A stretch of DNA of 64,000 bases. Origin: CAG-1782 sp964418255 (GTDB lineage: Bacteria; Bacillota; Clostridia; Christensenellales; DTU072). The position numbers were made by a program, and so were the translations under genes. The notes beneath the pieces were generated by a model. That model did no database searches. It saw nothing but the letters and a program-made list of their open reading frames with translations, and had not been told where the DNA came from. Positions 44,394 to 53,304 of this stretch are shown here, one piece after another; the stretch's first letter is position 1; every line of letters starts with the position of its first letter. The DNA lies in assembly GCA_964418255.1 (NCBI GenBank), contig CAYQKV010000003.1, positions 62,001 through 126,000 on the forward strand. The letters run 5' to 3'.

Positions 44394-46028
44394 ATGGTAA
44401 TAACCGAAGTGCTTACGCGCAACGCGGAGGAATATCCGAACGACGTTGCGTTGGTGGAAATCAACCCCGACTTAAAAGAAACGAGACGGGTAACCTGGAA
44501 AGAGTACGGACTCGTCGAAGCGGGTACGTCGGTGCAGTTCAGAAGAGAAATCACCTGGAAAGTGTTCGACGAAAAGGCGAACCGCTGCGCGAATATGCTT
44601 ATTTCGCGCGGAATAAAGAAAGGGGACAAAATCGGAATTCTCCTTATGAACTGCCTCGAATGGCTTCCCCTGTATTTCGGAATACTGAAAACGGGCGCGC
44701 TCGCCGTGCCCCTCAACTACCGCTACGACTCGTCGGAAATCAAATATTGCGTGGAACTTGCCGATGTGGACGCGCTGTTTTTCGGCGCGGAGTTTATCGG
44801 AAGAGTGGAAAAAATCTGCGACGAAATCGACAGAGTAAGGTTCTTGTTTTTCGTCGGGGACAACTGCCCCACCTTTGCGGAAAATTATCTTCACCTTTCG
44901 ACCAACTTTTCCAGCGCGGCGCCCGAGATAAAACTCACCGAAGACGATTTCGCCGCGATTTATTTTTCGTCGGGCACCACAGGTTTTCCCAAAGCGATTT
45001 TACATAAACACAGAAGCCTTATGCACAGTTGTAAGGTGGAGATGAACCACCACGGGCAGACGAAAGACGACGTGTTTTTGTGTATACCTCCTTTATACCA
45101 TACGGGCGCCAAAATGCACTGGTTCGGGAGCCTTCTTTCCGCAAGCAAGGCGGTTTTGCTCAAAGGAACAAAGCCCGAAGTCATATTGAAAACCGCGTCA
45201 AGCGAAAAGTGCACAATAGTGTGGTTGCTCGTGCCGTGGGCGCAGGATATACTCGACGCGATAGAGAGGAAAGAAGTCGACCTCGCTTCTTACGATTTGT
45301 CGAGGTGGAGACTTATGCACATCGGGGCGCAACCCGTGCCGCCGAGCCTGATTAAGAGGTGGAGAACGGTTTTTCCTAAGCACGAATACGACACGAATTA
45401 CGGACTGAGCGAATCCATAGGACCCGGGTGCGTACACCTCGGAATAGGGAACTACGACAAGGTCGGCGCGATAGGAAAGGCGGGATACGGATGGGAGACG
45501 AGAATAACGGACCCCGACGGAAAGGACGTGGAAAGAGGAAAGGTCGGAGAGCTTGCCGTTAAAGGACCGGGCGTAATGACGTGCTATTATAAGGACGAAA
45601 AAGCGACGAAAGAGGTTTTGCGCGACGACTGGCTTTTTACGGGAGATATGGCGCAGGAAGATAAGGACGGATTTATTTTCCTCGTTGACAGAAAAAAAGA
45701 CGTCATTATTACCGGCGGAGAAAATATCTATCCCGTGCAGATTGAAGACTTTCTGCGTTCGAACGGCAGCATAAAGGACGTAGCGGTTATCGGACTTCCC
45801 GACCACAGACTCGGGGAGATAACTTGCGCGATTATCGAGACGAAAGAAGGAAAGACGCTCACCGAAGAAGAAGTGAGAGAGTTCTGCCGCGAATTGCCGA
45901 GGTATAAGAGACCGTATAAAATCATTTTCGCAAAAGTGCCGAGAAATCCGACGGGCAAAATAGAAAAACCCAAACTTCGCGAAAAGTATTGCGGGGAAAG
46001 CCTCGTGGAAGCGCAAATCAAAAGTTAA
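44394..46028 (+). CDS. Class I adenylate-forming enzyme (acyl-CoA synthetase-like)
   Basis: 544 residues. P-loop YFSSGTTGFPKAILH is near 190, YGLSESIGPG near 339, DRKKDVIITGGENIYP near 425 and NPTGKIEKPKLR near 522. These are the A3, A5, A8 and A10 motifs of AMP-forming synthetases; the A10 Lys is present. The acid activated is not readable. A likely insertion near residues 25-50 (KEYGLVEAGTSVQFRREITW) precedes the core. It follows split transketolase after 18 bp in the same operon, a pairing whose purpose is unclear. Confidence 0.87.
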   Translation: MVITEVLTRNAEEYPNDVALVEINPDLKETRRVTWKEYGLVEAGTSVQFRREITWKVFDEKANRCANMLISRGIKKGDKIGILLMNCLEWLPLYFGILKTGALAVPLNYRYDSSEIKYCVELADVDALFFGAEFIGRVEKICDEIDRVRFLFFVGDNCPTFAENYLHLSTNFSSAAPEIKLTEDDFAAIYFSSGTTGFPKAILHKHRSLMHSCKVEMNHHGQTKDDVFLCIPPLYHTGAKMHWFGSLLSASKAVLLKGTKPEVILKTASSEKCTIVWLLVPWAQDILDAIERKEVDLASYDLSRWRLMHIGAQPVPPSLIKRWRTVFPKHEYDTNYGLSESIGPGCVHLGIGNYDKVGAIGKAGYGWETRITDPDGKDVERGKVGELAVKGPGVMTCYYKDEKATKEVLRDDWLFTGDMAQEDKDGFIFLVDRKKDVIITGGENIYPVQIEDFLRSNGSIKDVAVIGLPDHRLGEITCAIIETKEGKTLTEEEVREFCRELPRYKRPYKIIFAKVPRNPTGKIEKPKLREKYCGESLVEAQIKS

Positions 46029-46085
46029 AAAAATAAAAAGAATAAAAACGCGAACTTTACTCATACTGAAAGAGGAGAGAGCGTT

Positions 46086-46211
46086 ATGAAAAAGAAGAAA
46101 AAGAATTCACGAAAGGACTTCGTCAGTAGGACCGACCCGCAGGGGTCGTGGACGGGAACGGACGCGTATAACGCGAACGCGCAACCCGTTCAGGACGCAG
46201 ACGACTTGTAA
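46086..46211 (+). CDS. 41-residue conserved small protein ending PVQDADDL
   Basis: Starts MKKKKKNSRKDF and ends PVQDADDL, with DPQGSWTGT in the middle. GGAG lies 10 bp before the ATG, and the peptide ends just before a terminator. From memory, short ORFs with a G-S-Y/W-T-G box and a Q-D-A-D-D-L ending recur in Clostridia, but I do not know a function. The length, basic start and acidic end suggest a small soluble or membrane-associated peptide. It is co-directional with the acyl-CoA synthetase gene. Confidence 0.72.
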   Translation: MKKKKKNSRKDFVSRTDPQGSWTGTDAYNANAQPVQDADDL

Positions 46212-46232
46212 AACGAAAGGTGAATAAAAATT

Positions 46233-46266
46233 AAACTCCGCAAACGATTTTTGCGGAGTTTATATT
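46233..46266 (+). terminator. Terminator after the 41-residue protein
   Basis: AAACTCCGCAAA (46233-46244) pairs with TTTGCGGAGTTT (46250-46261) over a 5-nt loop. Confidence 0.75.
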
Positions 46267-46267
46267 A

Positions 46268-46525
46268 TCCGACCAATCGTTACACGGAATTTTACCGCAG
46301 TCGGTAAAAACCTTTGTGCGGATAAAATTTAATTCCGTGTAAGTCGGACTTATAAGGAAGCGTCGCGTACCGTTCCGCTTAATATGCAAGTTCGTAAGAG
46401 GCAAGCCCCTTACTTATTCTCGTAAGGGCAAAAAGCGAAAAGTGTGGTTTTCGCTTTTTGAATATTCTATGTTCCTTTTCAGACGACGAAAAGGAACGTA
46501 AAAGTCGGCAGGGACAGAGGTATGT
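46268..46525 (+). repeat. Multi-hairpin repeat element A, copy 6 (tandem, subtype 2)
   Basis: Starts TCCGACCAATCGTTACACGG. H1 matches copies 2 and 3. H2 and H3 differ in sequence but still pair (AAGCG/CGCTT; GTAAGAGG/CCCCTTAC). H4 is AAAAAGCGAAAA with TTTTCGCTTTTT: one T:A pair has become C:G in both arms. H5 is GTTCCTTTTC/GAAAAGGAAC. Period 258 bp. Confidence 0.9.
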
Positions 46526-46790
46526 TCCGACCAATCGTTACACGGAATTTTACCGCAGTCGGTAAAAACCTTTGTGCGGATAAAATTTAATTCCGTGTAA
46601 GTCGGACTTATAAGGAAGCGTCGCGTACCGTTCCGCTTAATATGCAAGTTCGTAAGAGGCAAGCCCCTTACTTATTCTCGTAAGGGCAAAAAGCGAAAAG
46701 TGTGGTTTTCGCTTTTTGAATATTCTATGTTCCTTTTCAGACGACGAAAAGGAACGTAAAAGTCGGCAGGGAACAGAATTTCGAAGCAGT
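46526..46790 (+). repeat. Multi-hairpin repeat element A, copy 7 (tandem, subtype 2)
   Basis: Near-identical to copy 6 over its length, as expected for a recent tandem duplication. Confidence 0.9.
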
Positions 46791-46809
46791 TCCCTGCACC
46801 CTCGCACGA

Positions 46810-46940
46810 AATAAGGGGATGAGCCCCTTATTAAACCCCGAAAGCGGATAAATAAGAAAAGCAATTCGAGCGGGAGAGTGGGTCAACAACACTTAAACTT
46901 AGATATAATTTTCGGGGGCAATCGCTCCAATGCCCCCGAA
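46810..46940 (+). repeat. Extra perfect hairpins between element copies
   Basis: AATAAGGGG (46810) pairs with CCCCTTATT (to 46833). TTCGGGGGCA (46911-46920) pairs with TGCCCCCGAA (46931-46940). No gene is seen between 46212 and 47324 apart from these hairpins and element copies. Confidence 0.7.
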
Positions 46941-46969
46941 CCCCTGTTCCTCATAATTTTCCCCCATTA

Positions 46970-47051
46970 TCCGACCAGTCGTTGCGCAGAGATTTTCCGT
47001 CAGCCGTTACGCTTTGTGCCGATAAAATCTTGTATCCGTGCAAGTCGGACT
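46970..47051 (+). repeat. Multi-hairpin repeat element A, copy 8 (H1 only)
   Basis: Only the terminal hairpin H1 is present. The stem reads TTGCGC with GTGCAA and GATTTT with AAAATC, both different from the other subtypes but still complementary. It is followed within 10 bp by copy 9. Confidence 0.82.
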
Positions 47052-47059
47052 GGCATTGC

Positions 47060-47270
47060 CCCGACCAAACGTTATGCGGAAAATCGCTCGCGGTCGACGT
47101 AAAGTCGACACGCGGACGATTTTTTTATCCGCATAAGTCGGACTTCCAAGGAAGCAAAATGACACCTTTTGCTTACAATGCAAATTCGCAAGGGGGTTCC
47201 CCTTGCTCGAACCCCATTCGGGAAAAAAGTAAAAAGTGTGATTTTTATTTTTTGAGTATTTAAGCGGTAA
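47060..47270 (+). repeat. Multi-hairpin repeat element A, copy 9
   Basis: Starts CCGACCAAACGTTATGCGG. H2 is a diverged AAGCAAAATG/CCTTTTGCTT, H3 GCAAGGGG/CCCCTTGC, H4 a weakened AAAAAGTA/TTTTTATTTTTT. Last full copy before bioY. Confidence 0.85.
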
Positions 47271-47324
47271 ATTAGGTTTATTCTTTATTGCGCGGCGGCG
47301 ATTTGCGGTGTATAATATAACGGT

Positions 47325-47927
47325 ATGAAACAAGTCGGCGAAAACGTGAATAAGGTGAAAAAGGAAAAGAAAACGGCGGCGGAAAAGACGCGCGATTTAA
47401 TCTATATCGCGCTTTTTGCCGCGCTCATTTGCGTGTGCGCGTTTATTACGGTGCCGTCGGTCATACCTTTTACGTTGCAGACTTTCGGCGTGTTCGTAGC
47501 CCTCGGACTTTTGGGCGGAAAACGCGGAACGGCGTCGGTTCTTGTATACGTCCTTTTAGGAGCGTTCGGTTTGCCTGTGTTTTCGGGTTTTCGCGGAGGG
47601 ATAGCCGTTCTCGGCGGTCCTACGGGCGGGTATATAGCCGGGTTCGTCGTTTCCGCGCTCGTATACTGGCTGATAACCGCTTTGCTCGGCAATAAAACGC
47701 TGATTAAATGCCTTGCTATGGCGGCGGGACTTATCGCGGTGTACGCGTTCGGCACGGCGTGGTTCGTATTCGTTATGGGTAAATCTTCTCCGGTAACCGT
47801 CGGCTACGCGCTCGGCGTATGCGTCGTCCCGTTCATTCCCTTCGACTGCGCGAAAATTGCGCTCGCGCTGTTTGTAAGTAAAGTTTTATCTACCGCGGTC
47901 GGCAAAACGAAACGCGCGCGTCCTTAG
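47325..47927 (+). CDS. bioY: BioY-type biotin transporter S-component
   Basis: 200 residues with about six membrane helices. GGPTGGYIAGF near 103-113 and the N-terminal IALFAALICVCAFITVP and FTLQTFGVFVALGLLGGKRG are characteristic of BioY, the substrate-binding part of the energy-coupling-factor biotin transporter. TATAAT lies at 47311-47316, 8 bp before the ATG, and no ribosome site is present, so a leaderless message is likely. Its ATPases are not in this window. Confidence 0.9.
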   Translation: MKQVGENVNKVKKEKKTAAEKTRDLIYIALFAALICVCAFITVPSVIPFTLQTFGVFVALGLLGGKRGTASVLVYVLLGAFGLPVFSGFRGGIAVLGGPTGGYIAGFVVSALVYWLITALLGNKTLIKCLAMAAGLIAVYAFGTAWFVFVMGKSSPVTVGYALGVCVVPFIPFDCAKIALALFVSKVLSTAVGKTKRARP

Positions 47928-47952
47928 GTAAAAAAGAATAGAAAAATATCGT

Positions 47953-47990
47953 AAAAAGAAAAAGCCGAAAGCGGCTTTTTCTTTTTGAAT
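47953..47990. terminator. Bidirectional terminator between bioY and galM
   Basis: A perfect 15-bp stem (47953-47967 with 47972-47986) with AAAG loop, A-rich on the left and U-rich on the right, serving both convergent genes. Confidence 0.85.
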
Positions 47991-48052
47991 TTTATTCGGT
48001 ATAAATTGCGGTAAAGGTTGCGCAAAATCCATATTCGGAAGACCTAAACGAG

Positions 48053-49081
48053 TTATTTTGCGGAGAACGCGTAAACGGTTTCCGAACGGAAAACCTCGCC
48101 TTTTTTCAGTATGTCCGACGGGAAAGAGGGGACGTTTACCGAGTTGGGATAGCCTTGCGTTTCGAGACAAAGCGTTGACTGATAGCCGTACTTTTTGCGC
48201 CCGACGATTGAGCCGTCGAGGAAGTTGCCCGTGTATAGCTGAACGCAGGGGCGGTCGGTATAGACTTCCATTTTTATGCCCGTTTTATCGGAGATTGCGC
48301 AAGCTGCGGGGGAAGTATGATTTTTGATGACGTAGTTATTATCGTAACCGCCGCGCGCGTTTTCGAAAACGGTCGGGTCTTTTTTTATGTTGTCCCCGAT
48401 TTTTGTAAGCGTGGTAAAATCAAACGGCGTGTTTGCAATCTTTTTCCTCTCGCCCGAGCAGATTAGTTCGGAGTTTGACGGCGTTATTTCGTCGGAATTT
48501 ATGAAAAGTTTGTGATTAAGCACGCTTTCGAAGTCTCCGTCGAGATTGAAATATGCGTGGTTGGTCGGATTGAACGGCGTGTCCGCGGACGAACGCGCTT
48601 CATAGGAAATTTTCAGAGTATTGTCTTCGGTTACGGTGTAAGTTACGGTCAGAGTAAGTTCTCCCGGGAAACCCTCTTCGCCGTCGGGGGAAACGTATGT
48701 GAGGACAAGCGAATTCCCGTTTTCGTCGGGGATTTTTGCGGTGAAAAAGCGGCTGTCGAAACCCGTTTTTCCGCCGTGAAGACAGTTTTCGCCGTCGTTT
48801 TTGAACAGAGAATACGTCTTCCCGCCGAGGACGAAACGCGCGTTTTCGATACGGTTTACGAACCGTCCTATCACCGCGTTGAAATACGGATTGTCGCCCA
48901 TATAGCCGTCCGCGTCGTCAAAGCCCGCGACTACGTCGTAAAGAACGCCGTTTCGGTCGGGAACGAACAGTTTATGGATACGCGCGCCGTAAGTTATTAT
49001 CTCCGCGCGTAAACCGCTTTTTGCGCTTATCGAGTAAGTCTCCGCGCCGTTTTTCGAAATTGCCGTTTTTTGTACGCTCAT
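48053..49081 (-). CDS. galM: Aldose 1-epimerase (galactose mutarotase)
   Basis: 342 residues, interconverting alpha and beta anomers of hexoses. NRIENARF near 73 and HGGKTGFDSRFF near 96 match the family; the catalytic His in NPTNHAYFNL near 171-180 and the Glu in CLETQGYPNS near 305 are present. GAGG precedes the ATG. It is convergent with bioY and sits 52 bp downstream of the LRR lipoprotein gene, so the two may be co-transcribed. Confidence 0.93.
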   Translation of the reverse strand: MSVQKTAISKNGAETYSISAKSGLRAEIITYGARIHKLFVPDRNGVLYDVVAGFDDADGYMGDNPYFNAVIGRFVNRIENARFVLGGKTYSLFKNDGENCLHGGKTGFDSRFFTAKIPDENGNSLVLTYVSPDGEEGFPGELTLTVTYTVTEDNTLKISYEARSSADTPFNPTNHAYFNLDGDFESVLNHKLFINSDEITPSNSELICSGERKKIANTPFDFTTLTKIGDNIKKDPTVFENARGGYDNNYVIKNHTSPAACAISDKTGIKMEVYTDRPCVQLYTGNFLDGSIVGRKKYGYQSTLCLETQGYPNSVNVPSFPSDILKKGEVFRSETVYAFSAK

Positions 49082-49133
49082 TTATTAACCTCGTTAAATG
49101 TTTTGATTTTATATAAAGTTTTGCGACCGATTG

Positions 49134-51125
49134 TTATTTTGTCGCGAGCCGTTCGTAAGCTAAGCCCTTGTTGCCCCAGGCGTTGCGGTACGCGTCGTAA
49201 TCGCCGTTATTTACCAGTATTTTCGTCTCTATGTCGCTTTTATGCCCGAGAGAAGAGAACTGAAAGCTGTTCTGCACGATGTCGGGTATCGCCCGACACG
49301 CCGTCATATCGATTGTTTCGAGAACGCCGCAGTTTATTACCGACAAGAGCGCGACCGCATCGAGCCGTTGCGGAAGTATCAGGGTGCGTAGATTGCCGCC
49401 GCCGTCGCCGAGGTTTATCGCGCGCGTGTTCATTCGCGTAATATACGAGCCGAATTCGAGGTCGGGAAGAGATATTACGGTCGGGCTTTTAAGCAAGCCG
49501 CCTGCCGTTCTGTTTACCGTGAATCTGTCGTAATAGTATTCGGTGTTCGAAAATTTAAGGAGGGTGTGCGTTCCGAAATTCACGCCGTTTTCGTCGCCGA
49601 CGGTAACCGCCGTTTTTATGCAGAAATGTTTTGCATATTCGGCGTTATCGCTTTTTCTTACTTCTTCTATGTATAAATCGCGGGTCTCTTCGTCGTTTAC
49701 CGCAAGACATACGCCGTCTTCGTCGAGAAACGCGTTGTCTCCGATGATTATTCCCGCTTTGGGAAAGTACACGGTGAGTTCCGCCTGGTTGTCGCCGTTA
49801 AACGCGCCGTCGGCAATCAAGGTGGTATACGAAGGAAGTTCGAGTTTTCCTCCTATAAGCCTGCCGTAACTTTGATTGCAGTCGATTACTATGGTGTCGA
49901 CGAACGCAACGTACGGCGAATTGTTTATCCCCGTCATATATAATCCCGTGTTTTTGAACGCGTCCACGCCGCAGGAAACTACGTTTTCCGAATTGAGCGC
50001 GGTAATAAGGCTTTTGCAGTCGAGGAAGGCGTAGGCTTGAATTTCCGTTACGCTTTTAAGGTTTACGCTCGTTATTTTCGTACCCGTGAACGCGCCGTAT
50101 TCGATTTTCGTAAGAGAAGAGGGAATGCCGTCGAGTTTAAGGGAAGAGCAGTAGCCGAAAGCGAACGCGCCTATCGAAGAGACGGTTTGCGGCAGGTTGA
50201 TTGTTTCAAGCGACGCGCAGGGGTTGTTCCCCGAGACGAGTTCGGTTTCGTCCGACGATTCTTCCGCCGTCACGCCGAAAGCGAATTTTCCTATCGACGT
50301 AAGAAGACTGCCTTCACCGATTTCTACCGAGGTAAGAGAAGTGCAACCCGCGAACGCGAAATCGCCGATAACGCGGTAAGAAGACGGGATAAAGACGCTT
50401 TTAAGAAGGGTATCGCCGGAAAAAGCGCCGTTTGCCACGCCGGTTATTTGTCTTCCGTTTATCGTAGAAGGGAGAACGAGTGAGTCGTGAGGCAGGTTTT
50501 TGAACACCAAACCCGTGAGAAGTCCGTCGTTATCCGCGAGGAAAGAGTTTTCCAACTGTTCGGCGTAGCAGTACAGTTCCAAATCGGAAGTTATTTTCGT
50601 AGAAGAAGTTTTGAACGCGGTTTCGCAGGTTTTGTCGGTAAACCAACCGTAAACGGTGTAGCCGAGATATTGCGGAAGGGCTTGCGTTATGTAAGAACCC
50701 GAAGAATAGCCTTTTACTTCGACTAAGCCGTCGTCCAGTCCGACGAGTTCGTAGTTGACGACGTTAAAAGAAACGTAGTAGACGGAATAGTCGTTGCCTT
50801 CGCCGATGTCTCCCGGGGCGGTCGCGTCGGAAACGATGAGTTTCGCCGTAGCGGATTTGCTTCCCGAAGTCGCGATAACGTCGGTGATGCCCGTTTTCAG
50901 CCCTTTTATCGTATGCCCGTTTACTTCCGCGACCGTTGTGTTGGATACGGAGAGTTCGTACGAGGCGTTTTTTGGGTAAACCGAGAGTTCGGGAGTTATT
51001 TCTTTCCCTACGCCTACAACAAGTCGCTCTTCCTTAAACGAAAGAGAGGAAGCCTCGGAGCAACCGACGAGAACTATACAAAACAATGCGGCAATGAGTA
51101 AAAACGCCGCGAATTTTTTCTTCAT
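49134..51125 (-). CDS. Lipoprotein with Ig-like domain and BspA-type leucine-rich repeats
   Basis: 663 residues. The signal peptide ends in the lipobox LVGC (Cys 22), so the mature protein is lipid-anchored outside the cell. A BIG_2-like Ig fold covers about 30-105 (ITPELSVYPKNASYELSVSN, GLKTGITDVIATSG). An InlB-B-like repeat covers about 110-190 (VYGWFTDKTCETAF). Then come BspA/LRR_5-type repeats with ITGVANGAFSGDTLLKSVFIP, FAGCTSLTSVEIG, SLETINLPQ and so on to about 640. Such proteins often bind host, matrix or partner cells. A TATACA-17-TATAAT promoter ends 9 bp from the ATG. Confidence 0.87.
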   Translation of the reverse strand: MKKKFAAFLLIAALFCIVLVGCSEASSLSFKEERLVVGVGKEITPELSVYPKNASYELSVSNTTVAEVNGHTIKGLKTGITDVIATSGSKSATAKLIVSDATAPGDIGEGNDYSVYYVSFNVVNYELVGLDDGLVEVKGYSSGSYITQALPQYLGYTVYGWFTDKTCETAFKTSSTKITSDLELYCYAEQLENSFLADNDGLLTGLVFKNLPHDSLVLPSTINGRQITGVANGAFSGDTLLKSVFIPSSYRVIGDFAFAGCTSLTSVEIGEGSLLTSIGKFAFGVTAEESSDETELVSGNNPCASLETINLPQTVSSIGAFAFGYCSSLKLDGIPSSLTKIEYGAFTGTKITSVNLKSVTEIQAYAFLDCKSLITALNSENVVSCGVDAFKNTGLYMTGINNSPYVAFVDTIVIDCNQSYGRLIGGKLELPSYTTLIADGAFNGDNQAELTVYFPKAGIIIGDNAFLDEDGVCLAVNDEETRDLYIEEVRKSDNAEYAKHFCIKTAVTVGDENGVNFGTHTLLKFSNTEYYYDRFTVNRTAGGLLKSPTVISLPDLEFGSYITRMNTRAINLGDGGGNLRTLILPQRLDAVALLSVINCGVLETIDMTACRAIPDIVQNSFQFSSLGHKSDIETKILVNNGDYDAYRNAWGNKGLAYERLATK

Positions 51126-51134
51126 AGCGGAAAA

Positions 51135-51163
51135 ATTATAACATAAATTCCCGATTATGTATA
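51135..51163 (-). promoter_or_regulatory. LRR lipoprotein promoter (predicted near-leaderless)
   Basis: Minus strand: TATACA (51163-51158), a 17-bp spacer, TATAAT (51140-51135). The ATG begins 9 bp downstream without a ribosome site. Confidence 0.65.
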
Positions 51164-51291
51164 GCGTTATAAAGTTTTATTTAAGCGTAAAAGGTCGTAG
51201 GGCGTAACTTTTGCAAAAAAAACGGAAACGATGAGCGGAAACGATATTTTTGCGGATAAAGACGATTATTCCGCTTCCAGGAAGAGGTTTG

Positions 51292-51320
51292 TTGACATTT
51301 AAGGAATGTTCTAATATAAT
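51292..51320 (+). promoter_or_regulatory. nfeD-floA promoter
   Basis: TTGACA (51292-51297), a 17-bp spacer, TATAAT (51315-51320), then a 38-nt leader with GGGAGGG. The 160-bp gap upstream (51126-51290) shows nothing else. Confidence 0.85.
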
Positions 51321-51364
51321 TATATAAAATAAATAAAATTTAACGTAATTGTCGGGAGGGTAAT

Positions 51365-51907
51365 ATGTTCTTTACGCAATTCGGATTGTTATTTTCAAAT
51401 ATGGAGTGGTTCGTCGCGGTATGTTTCGTCGTCGGCGTAGCCTGTCTCATTATAGAAGCGGTTCAGCCGGGGTTCGGATTTTTCGGCATAAGCGGCATCG
51501 TTCTTCTCGTCGCGAGCATAGTTCTCCGCGCCGTATTCCATAAAGAAGAGGATATGGTAGTAATGCAGGTTTTTCAATTCGTGCTCGTGGACGCGATTAT
51601 TTTCGGCGTTATTCTTATTTTTCTCGTGCTTGCGCAGAAAAAAGGCTGGCTCAAAAAGACGTCGCTGTTTCATATAGGAACCGCGGTTGACGAAAAGTTC
51701 AGCGACGGCACGAAAAACTATTCTTTCCTCGAAGGGAAAGAGGGCGTAGCGGCGACGGTCTTGCGCCCGTCGGGCAAAGCGGAGATAGACGGAGAACTGT
51801 ACGACGTGGAAAGCACGGGTTTTCTCGTCGACAAAGGGGAAAAAATAAAAGTAGTCGCGTTCGAAGGCGGCATAATAAAAGTAGAAAGTAATACAGAAAA
51901 TAAATAA
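51365..51907 (+). CDS. NfeD family membrane protein
   Basis: 180 residues: membrane helices at about 15-55 and 68-95, then a small OB-fold domain (KEGVAATVLRPSGKAEIDGELYDVESTGFLV near 120-150), the NfeD C-terminal module. NfeD proteins pair with flotillins in membrane microdomains, and floA follows after 15 bp in the same operon. Long-form NfeD with a serine-protease domain is ruled out by length. Confidence 0.88.
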   Translation: MFFTQFGLLFSNMEWFVAVCFVVGVACLIIEAVQPGFGFFGISGIVLLVASIVLRAVFHKEEDMVVMQVFQFVLVDAIIFGVILIFLVLAQKKGWLKKTSLFHIGTAVDEKFSDGTKNYSFLEGKEGVAATVLRPSGKAEIDGELYDVESTGFLVDKGEKIKVVAFEGGIIKVESNTENK

Positions 51908-51922
51908 AAACGGAGGTTTTTT

Positions 51923-52930
51923 ATGGCAACTTTATTAGCGGTGAACGTAGCCGCGCTTGTTGTGGGAATAGTTATTCTCGTACTGGCAATCGTTTTGTTT
52001 TTCGTGATGGTTCCCATCTCCACCTGGTTCAGAGCGTTGGTGAGCGGCGCGCCCATTTCTATGGGAAAACTCGTGGGAATGAGACTTCGTAAAATCAAAA
52101 TCGGAATGATAGTGGAGGCGTATATAACGGGTAAAAAAGCCGGGCTCGACATCAACATCAACGAACTAGAAACGCACTATATGGCGAAAGGCGACGTGCT
52201 CAAAGTGGTAAACGCGCTTATCAGCGCGCACAGCGCGAATATCGACCTTACCACGAAAACCGCTATGGCAATCGACCTTGCGGGGCGCGACGTGCTCAAC
52301 GCGGTTAAGGTAAGCGTAAACCCGAAAGTCATAGAAACGCCGGTTATCGCGGCGATAGCGAAAGACGGTATAGAATTAAGATGTAAAGCGAGGGTAACCG
52401 TCCGCGCGAACATCGCGAGACTTATCGGCGGAAGCGGAGAAGAAACGATTATCGCGAGAGTAGGCGAAGGCATAGTAACCACGGTCGGCAGCGCGAGCAC
52501 GCATAAAGAGGTTCTCGAAAACCCCGACAGCATCAGCAAAACGGTATTGAACAAAGGGTTGGACAACGGCACGGCTTACGAAATTCTTTCCATAGACATC
52601 GCGGATATAGACGTAGGCAGAAACGTAGGCGCGCAGCTTCAGATGGACCAGGCGGAAGCGGACAAGAAGATAGCGCAGGCTCGCGCGGAAGAAAGACGCG
52701 CGATGGCTGTCGCTTCCGAACAGGAAATGAAAGCGAAAACGCAGGAAATGCGCGCTATGGTTATTCAGGCGGAAGCGGAAGTGCCCAAGGCGATGGCGGA
52801 AGCGTTGCGCGGAGGGAAACTCGGAGTTATGGACTACTACAACTTGCAGAACATACAGGCGGACACAGCTATGCGTAACGCGATAGTCAACCCGAGCTCG
52901 CACGGACCGGAAACGGGAGATAAGAAATAA
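51923..52930 (+). CDS. floA: Flotillin-like protein FloA
   Basis: 335 residues, close to the 330 of Bacillus FloA. An N-terminal hairpin membrane segment (about 8-35) precedes the SPFH domain (WFRALVSGAPISMGKLVGMRLRK and RVGEGIVTTVGSASTHKEVLENP). The Ala/Glu/Lys coiled coil (DQAEADKKIAQARAEERRAM near 245) follows, and the PSSHGPETG tail is typical. FloA organises membrane microdomains and signalling complexes. GGAGG lies 8 bp before the ATG. Confidence 0.95.
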   Translation: MATLLAVNVAALVVGIVILVLAIVLFFVMVPISTWFRALVSGAPISMGKLVGMRLRKIKIGMIVEAYITGKKAGLDININELETHYMAKGDVLKVVNALISAHSANIDLTTKTAMAIDLAGRDVLNAVKVSVNPKVIETPVIAAIAKDGIELRCKARVTVRANIARLIGGSGEETIIARVGEGIVTTVGSASTHKEVLENPDSISKTVLNKGLDNGTAYEILSIDIADIDVGRNVGAQLQMDQAEADKKIAQARAEERRAMAVASEQEMKAKTQEMRAMVIQAEAEVPKAMAEALRGGKLGVMDYYNLQNIQADTAMRNAIVNPSSHGPETGDKK

Positions 52931-52945
52931 AGACGCGAGGGCGGA

Positions 52946-53269
52946 ATGAACGAATTTAACGACGAACTTTTCACGGGCGGAAACTACGGTGAAACGCCTC
53001 GCGCGGCGCAGACGGAACGGAAGCGGGCGGATAAACCGCCGCGCGCCCGTTCCGCCGCGCCGAAAAAAGCGGATATAAACGCTTCGCGTAGAGAAAACGC
53101 GACGGGCGTGAAAGCGAAAAAAACGTCCGACGACCCGAAAATTTACGAACCCGAGTGCAGCGGAGTTCTCGAAACGGTAGAAAAGGCGTGCAACGGGAAC
53201 AGGTATCTCGAAGCTATGGTACTCGGGGAAATTCTCAACGAACCGAGGTTTAAGAAGTACCGCCGATAA
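52946..53269 (+). CDS. Hypothetical protein, basic linker plus short helical domain
   Basis: 107 residues. The middle (about 22-65) is a disordered Lys/Arg/Ala stretch and the last 45 residues (YEPECSGVLETVEKACNGNRYLEAMVLGEIL) look like two helices. No family recognised. It follows floA by 15 bp with GGGCGG as weak start site, and may be a floA-operon partner. Confidence 0.55.
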   Translation: MNEFNDELFTGGNYGETPRAAQTERKRADKPPRARSAAPKKADINASRRENATGVKAKKTSDDPKIYEPECSGVLETVEKACNGNRYLEAMVLGEILNEPRFKKYRR

Positions 53270-53304
53270 TCGGGCGGTACGTTCTTATCGACAAAGGAGA
53301 AAAA

